This document shows positions 57,664-64,000 of a stretch of 64,000 nucleotides of DNA, piece after piece. The translations under genes were made by a program, and so were the position numbers. How positions within the stretch are numbered: position 1 is the first letter of the stretch; the number at the start of each line of letters is the position of its first letter. The notes beneath the pieces were generated by a model, which ran no database searches, had not been told where the DNA came from, and saw only the letters and a list, made by a program, of their open reading frames with translations. The DNA comes from Myrmaecium sp. VS I D KN 1 (Eukaryota > Ascomycota > Dothideomycetes > Valsariales > Valsariaceae), in contig JADQAV010000038.1 of the NCBI GenBank assembly GCA_019775845.1, forward strand, positions 788,812 to 852,811, in the 5' to 3' direction.

Positions 57664-58746
57664 ATGAAAGAAGAGAAGATGCCTCCCAAGCAGGCTCACC
57701 AGCCCTCAGCCAGCGCCGCACAGGAGGACGTCCTAGTCCAGGCAACCATCTACGAAGCAGGCGGACTGCCTCCCCCAAGCAACCAACAGAAGATCACTCA
57801 ACCTCTACCGCAGGAATCGCAGCAGCAAGCGCTTACTACCGCTAGCCTTGGTCAACATCGCAGTAGCTCGCTAGAGGCATACAAGTGGTCATGGGCTTCT
57901 ATCCCAACCAACTCTTCGGCCTCTCCCTCAGTGTCAGTGCGCAGCTCGACGGCCCTGTCTTTTTCCTCAGCCGATGATGCTGGATGCGGGAAGGCGAAGG
58001 GGGAAAAGGAACAAAGCCATTGCCCTGCGGAGGGCAGCTTGAAAGCAAGCGCGAGCGCGTCTCTTTACACAAGTGCTGTTGCAGAATTGAATGAAACCAA
58101 GGAGCAAGAGCCGCAGGCACAGACAACAAAGAAAGAGGCTTCGGAAGGGTACGAAGAACAGAAAGCAAAAGACGACAGCAGCAGCAACAAGGAAGCCACA
58201 GCAACCCCCACCCCTGCTTCCCCTCCACCCACCGCTCCTCCCACCTGCCCCTTCACCGCCTCCCAACTCGCCAGCGACGACCCTTACGCCCACCACTACG
58301 TAACGAACGCGGCGTTCCGCCGCATGTACGACCGCGCGCTGTCATATCCGCGCGGCATCGCTCCCGCATACCACCCGCTGCCGCCAGGGGTGCCGGTGCC
58401 GGAAGGCGGTATCCGGGAGGTGACGGAGCGGATGGGGAGGGAGGGGCAGCCGTATGATTTGCGGGTGGGGCCGTTTGGGGTGGCTCATTCTGCGGTTGCG
58501 GGACGAGGGGGTGGAGGTGGTGCGCCGACGGTGATGGGCACGGTGTTTATGACTGCCCGCGAGGGTGGGAGTGGGAGTTTGGAGGAGAGCTTTGTGACGG
58601 CGGTGGAGGAGATGGATGGGGATACGGAGGAGGATGAGGATGAGGTGGAGGAGAGGCGGAGGGTGGGGAAGGGAGGGAGGAAACGGGGGATGGATTGCGA
58701 GGAGGGAGGAGGGAAGAGGAGGAGGGTTGGCGAGAGGAAGGAGTGA
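57664..58746 (+). CDS. Unrecognised, mostly disordered nuclear-type protein
   Basis: Single exon, 360 residues from the first ATG (57664). Residues 1-195 are rich in Ser, Gln, Ala and Lys and likely disordered. A more ordered patch covers about 198-285: CPFTASQLASDDPYAHHYVT, AAFRRMYDRALSYPRGIAPA, HPLPPGVPVPEGGIREVTER, PYDLRVGPFGVAHSAV. The tail has an acidic run (EMDGDTEEDEDEVEE) and then basic clusters (RRRVGKGGRKRG, GGKRRRVGERK) that look like a bipartite nuclear signal. I cannot name a family. The composition resembles lineage-specific fungal nuclear proteins. A second ATG at 57679 (MPPKQAHQ) could also be the start. Confidence 0.6.
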   Translation: MKEEKMPPKQAHQPSASAAQEDVLVQATIYEAGGLPPPSNQQKITQPLPQESQQQALTTASLGQHRSSSLEAYKWSWASIPTNSSASPSVSVRSSTALSFSSADDAGCGKAKGEKEQSHCPAEGSLKASASASLYTSAVAELNETKEQEPQAQTTKKEASEGYEEQKAKDDSSSNKEATATPTPASPPPTAPPTCPFTASQLASDDPYAHHYVTNAAFRRMYDRALSYPRGIAPAYHPLPPGVPVPEGGIREVTERMGREGQPYDLRVGPFGVAHSAVAGRGGGGGAPTVMGTVFMTAREGGSGSLEESFVTAVEEMDGDTEEDEDEVEERRRVGKGGRKRGMDCEEGGGKRRRVGERKE

Positions 58747-60990
58747 CATTGTGGGTTGCTTATTGAGTGATAGTGTTTCTTCTTTGATACCTAATCGTTG
58801 GGCTCGGATTGTGGGTTACAAATTATATGGATGGTAGTGTTCTTGATACTTCTTTTAATTGAATTTTTCTTTGATTTGGTTTTTGATCTTACATAAAGGA
58901 TGCAACCTAATATCTGCAGCCCTCCTTAATAGCTACCGAAAGAATCGAAAGCTCAGAGCAAGTGATCATTCATCAGTTAAGATATGTGTTTCTACGTCAA
59001 GGTTTACATTTCAATTTGATTCTGTTCTCTGAGCTGAATTCGAGCAAAACCCATAAAGAATTAGAGAATTTTGAATATTCATTTTCAACTTTCTTTATCG
59101 TATCTGCCACGTCGGCTACTGGGTATACTACTATTTGTCCAAAATGCGTGAATGAGTCCAAACATACATTACCAGAGGGATATAAAGTACATTGTATCGA
59201 AGATCAACCCGCCGTTGCTCAGTTTCTCGTCCCCGGATTCCTGCAAGGCAGGCGAGGTGGAGTCCCTGCCGGTGGTGGACGCCACACCACCATCTCGCCG
59301 CCCGGACCTTTGCGCGCGCACCACCAACAGCATGGTGCCACAGCCACACATTGCATGCATTATACCCCACATGGAGCGCCGCCAAGAAAGGAACTTGACG
59401 ACGACATCCCTTCCCACCGTTGCGCTCGGCATGGTCCTCGACGCTCATGTCTGTTCAATCGACCCGCCAAAATGCATCCATATGAGCCTCTGTGTATTCT
59501 GTATCGCCTCCCTGGTTGTCCGAGCCGTGTTCTGCGCTGGGTGAGCGGTAGACCCGCTTCTCCGGCCGGCGTCATGGCCGTGGGCGTATTGCTGTGGAGG
59601 CTTTCTTGTGTTGTAGTGAAAGGTGATAGCCTGTGGAAGACGAAAGCTGAAGGCTTGCGTCTTGCGTCTCACTCCTGTCATTCAGTCAGCGTCGTGGATC
59701 TTGGGAGAGGAGTGACGGGGAGGAAGGAAGTGCGGTAAAGTGTTGATGCTCTCTGCCGTCAGCGCTTGGCTTGAGAGATTTGCGATGGAGACGGTGAGAT
59801 CTTCTGTTGTTCTTTCTCTTACTTATTGCTGTTCATGTTCCTTTGCTCTTGCTCCGCAATATCCAAGTTGTCTGACTTTCTCTCATTTTATTGACCCGAT
59901 TCTGCCTTGCCCAATGGGTGTCGGGTACTGTGTTTTCTTCTTCGTGTGTTGTCATCCTTGTTTCCTCTTCTGTCCGTTACGTGCTGTTCCATCTGGTAGT
60001 GCAAACTCTTGTCAATCCAATGTCGGTATTTCCTAAACGTCAATTGATGACTGATTTTCGCGGTCGTGATTTCATGATCTTCAAATGTTTCAAATGTCGT
60101 TAATTCGAGTCTAATTTGGTGGACAAGTTATGATCAACGAACGACTTGTAGTTGATCACCACCAAGGGGAAGAGCATGGAAGGTTAATGTTAAAGCCGCA
60201 GAGTCTTGCGCTGTCGTGGAGTGATCCTTGGGAGTCGAGGGACGCAGAACGAAAGCACTCCGCCGTGAGACCGGTTTTGAGTTCTGTCAGGATGTAGTCC
60301 CCACGATACAATGCACTGTGTGGATTCATATACCGCTGAAACAATCATTACGCGATGCGTATTCCTAAACGGTATTAGCACCACGACGCTGACAACGCCC
60401 AGTCGCCACAGCACGACTTGATTCCAAGAAGTATGGTCGACGTCGTAATATAGTCGGTCATTTCGTTAGGAAGGTCGCTGCAACGGCGGTACATCGATCC
60501 TCGTTGGCGGGGGAATTGAACTCGATTCGTCGTGGAGCGAAGAGAAACCAGTCATTGTCGGCCGCCCAAACAGCGCAACCGACGATCGAACATGTCATCC
60601 ATACGATTTAATATGCGTCGTTCAGCTTGGAAGTAGTCGGTAGCTTGCTCCTTCGTCACAGCCTTACAGTCTCACGATGAACCCCCGACGGTTTCGGTCG
60701 CGTTCTCGCACTGACGAGGCGGCTCGTGCCCCCTGCCCATGTTCACATGCAAATGTCTTCCCGCTTCCTCGCGCACCTGCAAACACAGCCCTCCTCACCG
60801 CCCTTCGACGCAAGACTTGCCGTCGCTTACACCCGCACACACAGTGCCAAGACAGCTCCCGTTCTCAAATTCGTCTACCTTTGTAGTTCCCTCCTTCTTC
60901 TTCTCTTCTTCACCAACAACAGACCGATTTTCGTTGACATCACCACCACGACCACACCGTCATCCAAAACGATCATCCTCTGTTAGCAAA
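58747..60990. other. ~2.2 kb gene-poor region
   Basis: 58850-59130 is AT-rich, with more ordinary composition after. Frames such as 58962-59738 have no recognisable domain and codon use unlike the genes here. A short ATG frame at 60677-60886 (MNPRRFRSRSRTDEAARAPC) lies ahead of the coiled-coil gene and may be an upstream ORF in its leader. Confidence 0.4.
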
Positions 60991-62466
60991 ATGCCTTCCA
61001 CAAGTGAGTTCGTTTACAAAGTACTCCTCGCCTTTGCCGCTCCCATTTGCCTTTGGCTCGCTGGCTGGCGTATCCGCTGGATCAACCCGGAGGAGCACGC
61101 CGTGGTTGTCGACAAGCTTAAGAATTGTCGAGAGAAAGTGGAAAGCACCGCCAATGCCAATGTGTGCTTGCGGCGGGAGCTCGAGACGGTGGATGCGCCG
61201 CTTCAGGCCGCGCGGGCTCAACTTTCCTCTGCTCGCAGGGAGCTGTACACCGAGCGTGAAAAGGCCGCAAGGCTTCTTGACGCACTTAATGGTGAACATG
61301 CTCGCTGGTTTGCTGAGGTGAAGGCCCACCGCCGAACCAAGGACGACCTCGCCGACACGCGGGACGAAGTACTTGCTTTGCAAGGAAACGCCCCAGGACT
61401 GTTCACCCGGAAAGAAAAGGAGATTTCTGACCTGCGCGCGGAAATCTTCTCACTGACGGGTGACCTTTCCAGCGTCCAGGCGGCGCTGACCCAAGAGAAA
61501 GCGGTATCCTCTCGCCTTCGAGGCGAACTAACCCGCAGCGCCGACAACCTCCAAGGCTGCAGCAATGCGGCTGCGGACAATGACATGCGGCTCAAGGCTG
61601 AGATCAGCTCCTTGAGGAACCAACTCGCCGCCGCCAACGACAACAGCGCCTCGGTGCAGCAGGTCCAGGCCTTGCAAGCCGAGGTCGCCAAGTTGAAGGT
61701 GGACCTCCAAGTGGAGACCGGCAAGGTCAACTCCCTGCAAAGGGACCTGGCCAACGCCTCCTCCGCCATTGCTGCGAGGGACGAGGCAATCGCGTCCAGG
61801 GACGCCACAATTGTGAGCTTCCAGGCTGAAGCAGCCGCCGCTCTCGCGGAATGGAACTCACAAATGGCGGCTCTGCACACGACCGTCACCGACCTCACCG
61901 CTGCCAAGCAACAGCTTGAGCAGCAACAGCAACAGCAGCCGAAGGCACCGGCTGTGGTTTTCGGATCGCAGCCGACCGGTCCGACCTTCAACGTGCCCAC
62001 TGCTGGGCCATCGTCTGCCGTGGCGAACACGTTCACGTTCGCTTCGTCCATCCCTGCGCCTGACGTCCAGAAGAAGGACAGGGACGACAAGAACATGGCG
62101 ATGCTCCAAACGCAGTTCGATCGGCTCAAGAAGCAGTACACTTCGGAGCACGACCGGGCCTGCAAGCTCGCTGTGGAGAAAAGCGACCTTGAGGACGACC
62201 GGACCCGGCTGATGGAACACAGCGTCCGGGACAACAAGCTGGCCGTCTGCCGCGGCAAGATTCTCGACTTCATCAAGGTCGAGAGCACCATGCCGGCCAT
62301 GCGGGAATTTGTTGTGGACGCCATCAGCTGCATGCGCGGCCCCAACTGGGTGGTCGACCACAGCGACCTCAACGAAGTGGCCACCTTCGAGCGGGAATTT
62401 CGAGACCTGGTGGAGCAGGTTCGGGAGGACGACCCGACCTTCTTCACCGGGGCCTCCGGAATCTAA
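60991..62466 (+). CDS. Membrane-anchored coiled-coil protein, uncharacterised
   Basis: Single exon, 491 residues from the ATG at 60991. The frame stays open to an ATG at 60739, but that extension is Pro/Ser-rich with noncoding-like codons, and a CTGTTAG just before 60991 looks like an intron acceptor. Residues 7-28 (FVYKVLLAFAAPICLWLAGW) form one membrane anchor. About 30-320 is a long heptad-rich coiled coil (KLKNCREKVESTANANVCLR, ARAQLSSARRELYTEREKAA, VQALQAEVAKLKVDLQ) ending in a poly-Gln run. A Pro/Phe/Gly linker follows (FGSQPTGPTFNVP, FTFASSIPAP), then a second coiled coil and an acidic, ordered-looking tail (VVDHSDLNEVATFEREFRDL). The design suggests a tether or scaffold at an internal membrane. 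I do not recognise a family. The reverse strand is also open for 409 codons, which is a codon-bias shadow. Confidence 0.68.
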   Translation: MPSTSEFVYKVLLAFAAPICLWLAGWRIRWINPEEHAVVVDKLKNCREKVESTANANVCLRRELETVDAPLQAARAQLSSARRELYTEREKAARLLDALNGEHARWFAEVKAHRRTKDDLADTRDEVLALQGNAPGLFTRKEKEISDLRAEIFSLTGDLSSVQAALTQEKAVSSRLRGELTRSADNLQGCSNAAADNDMRLKAEISSLRNQLAAANDNSASVQQVQALQAEVAKLKVDLQVETGKVNSLQRDLANASSAIAARDEAIASRDATIVSFQAEAAAALAEWNSQMAALHTTVTDLTAAKQQLEQQQQQQPKAPAVVFGSQPTGPTFNVPTAGPSSAVANTFTFASSIPAPDVQKKDRDDKNMAMLQTQFDRLKKQYTSEHDRACKLAVEKSDLEDDRTRLMEHSVRDNKLAVCRGKILDFIKVESTMPAMREFVVDAISCMRGPNWVVDHSDLNEVATFEREFRDLVEQVREDDPTFFTGASGI

Positions 62467-64000
62467 CGCGATGGCGAGGTGAATCTCTCCGTTGTGGTCA
62501 TACTGCGGTTGACTTTCTGGTTGGGTGTCCAGCAGACTGGGTGCTCCCGACAACATTCCTGTACGGCTTGATTGTACTTTCATGGTCTCTTTACCTTAAA
62601 TGAGTTGTTCAGTTTCTTAACCACCTGCTTTTGTTCTGCACGACTCTTTGACCCGTCCAAGGGCAGAGTCAGCGTCATGCCGTCGAAGGTCGTCTCGCCT
62701 TGGGCCGTTCACAAACGGTCGCGCTCGGGTAAGTTCACTCCCCTCTTCCCCGGCGGCCATGGGCCCCCGTCGGTAGTATTCGGGCCCTCACTCGACAGCT
62801 ATTGCAGAAGAGCCTCGCTTCCACGGACGGCGTGTGCTCGTTTCAACGGTAACATTCCTTTCTCTTACTTTCCTTGTCTGCTGATCCTATGGGATCTTCT
62901 GGCACGGCTGATTTTCTACCTACACGGAGCCACATCCGATGGTCCTGCATCCCTACGCGAAAGTCCACAGGGTCTCCCATTGCACTTGAGGGGATCGGGG
63001 TAGTAGATGTATATGCAGTCACCGCTTGAGGGTGTCGGAATTCTTGGGGGAGATGTCGGTACATCCTTTCTCTTCGGGGATTGGGTGGAGAGTGAGCTTG
63101 CTCACTGGTGTCGGTAAGTGATCGCGGAGGATGCGGGCCTGGAGGTTCGAGCGAGGGTGTTTTTGCACCTGATGACCAGCTTCCCCACTGGCACTGAAGG
63201 TGACGTTGGCTGCATAGCGGGATCGGAGGCTCTTTCCCTTCTGATGTGCTAGGGATCTCTGACAGCGTTTCTTTTTGCGCTGTTCAGATGATCGAATGCC
63301 TGATGAAGGGAAGGGTCGAGGATGATCTCGGTTCTTCGTTGCGACAAGGGCCTGCGAGTGGTGTTTCGACAGCTCGAGATTTGGATTCCTTTGCAACGGT
63401 CAAGTTTCTTTCCGACAAGATTTGCTCTGTTCTTTTTCCTCCCCACCGACCGACGACTTGCAAGGACCTCTCGATTCTCAAAAAAAGAAAAAAAGAAAAA
63501 ACAGAAGAAAAAGAAAAAGAAGCATTATCAGTTTCACCAAAAAAATCCGGAAAGAACGGCAAAAACCCCAGAAAAAAAATGGGCTTGACTTCGGTCTCGC
63601 CATTTTGCCTTTTCGCAGTTCACTTTTTCAAACTGTACTCTTTCCTTGTTTTCTTTTCCTCCTTTTCTTTCTTTGCTGTCAACATTTCTGTATACGGCCT
63701 TTGAGCCTGTTTTCTGTACGGCTTTTCCCACCAGATTCTTCACCGCATCTCAGTTCGTTGCAGCCAGCCGGATTTCGTCTATCCCATCCGTTGCTGTTCT
63801 CTCTATCAGAGCTGCCTTGAGATTGCACATTCTTTTGTTCCATTTTCGAAGGATCTGGAAAAGGCCACCACCAAAGTCACTCTTCTGTCTTTACGATCAA
63901 GTTATCCGACGACGACGAGTGGGAACATTTCAGCAGTTGAAGCGCGGTGGTCGCGGCTTCTTCTTGCACGACGTTCCTTTGCTTTTGTGTTTTTTTTTTT
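62467..64000. other. Right-end region, no firmly supported gene
   Basis: A possible small gene starts at ATG 62677 (MPSKVVSPWAVHKRSRS), with GTAAGT at 62729 and two acceptors nine bases apart (ending 62798 and 62807) that keep one frame through EEPRFHGRRVLVST before a stop near 62884 or a further donor at 62849. This is too short to call confidently. From 63.4 kb the sequence is A- then T-rich (AAAAAAGAAAAAAAG runs), like a promoter or 5' UTR of a gene beyond the edge. Confidence 0.35.

Noticed and set aside
57165-57689. 174-codon minus-strand frame overlapping the 57.7 kb gene
   Set aside because: Starts with TTG, no recognisable domain, overlaps another gene's start codon.
58962-59738. 258-codon plus-strand frame
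   Set aside because: Its first ~60 codons run through AT-rich sequence; no domain; codon use unlike the other genes in the window.
61218-62447. 409-codon open frame on the minus strand
   Set aside because: Lies wholly antisense to the coiled-coil gene; open because of GC-biased codons. It is Ser/Arg-rich without a domain.

Overview
The window is nuclear DNA of a filamentous ascomycete (Pezizomycotina; Sordariomycetes is a guess from overall style). The evidence is compact genes broken by 50-85 nt introns with GTRNGT donors and CTRAC-like branch sites, long GC-rich coding frames, and typical fungal families (Nrap/Utp22, fungal cystathionine gamma-synthase, FRE ferric reductase, LaeA-like methyltransferase, sugar porters). 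I see no transposase, reverse transcriptase, virus-like element or CRISPR array.

Layout. 1-10.4 kb is a dense housekeeping block: the 3' end of an unrecognised gene, a small mitochondrial-type protein, Rsa3 and Utp22 (two ribosome-biogenesis genes in tandem on the minus strand), then a divergent cystathionine gamma-synthase (STR2-like). 10.4-18.2 kb is an ~8 kb gene-poor stretch with microsatellites. 18.2-19.7 kb carries a zinc-finger protein, 24.2-26.9 kb a GTPBP1-type GTPase, and 27.6-30.4 kb a seven-exon ferric reductase with an exact iron-regulator (SREA-type) site 59 bp before its start codon. At 31.05-31.24 kb lies a proline tRNA gene, followed by a LaeA-like methyltransferase, a Ser/Thr-rich one-pass membrane protein and an Mss116-type DEAD-box helicase. 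39.0-44.6 kb has a GH95 alpha-L-fucosidase divergent from a sugar transporter, plausibly a small catabolic pair. 48-49 kb has a small membrane protein and 52.4-54.1 kb a second sugar porter. The last 10 kb is sparse, with two proteins I do not recognise (a disordered nuclear-type protein and a membrane-anchored coiled-coil protein).

Most notable: the tRNA-Pro(AGG) gene at 31045-31238 is interrupted twice. One insertion sits at the canonical tRNA intron site (37/38). The other, 59 nt inside the 3' strand of the D stem, looks exactly like a fungal spliceosomal intron: GTAAGT at its start, CTAAC 11 nt before a terminal TAG. Removing both gives a 72-nt tRNA-Pro with intact acceptor, anticodon and T stems. 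A pol III tRNA gene that seems to need both the spliceosome and the tRNA endonuclease is, to my knowledge, not described, and is the main candidate for a new biological arrangement here.

All gene models were built by hand from splice signals and reading-frame phase. No homology search was run, and family names rest on recognised motifs.
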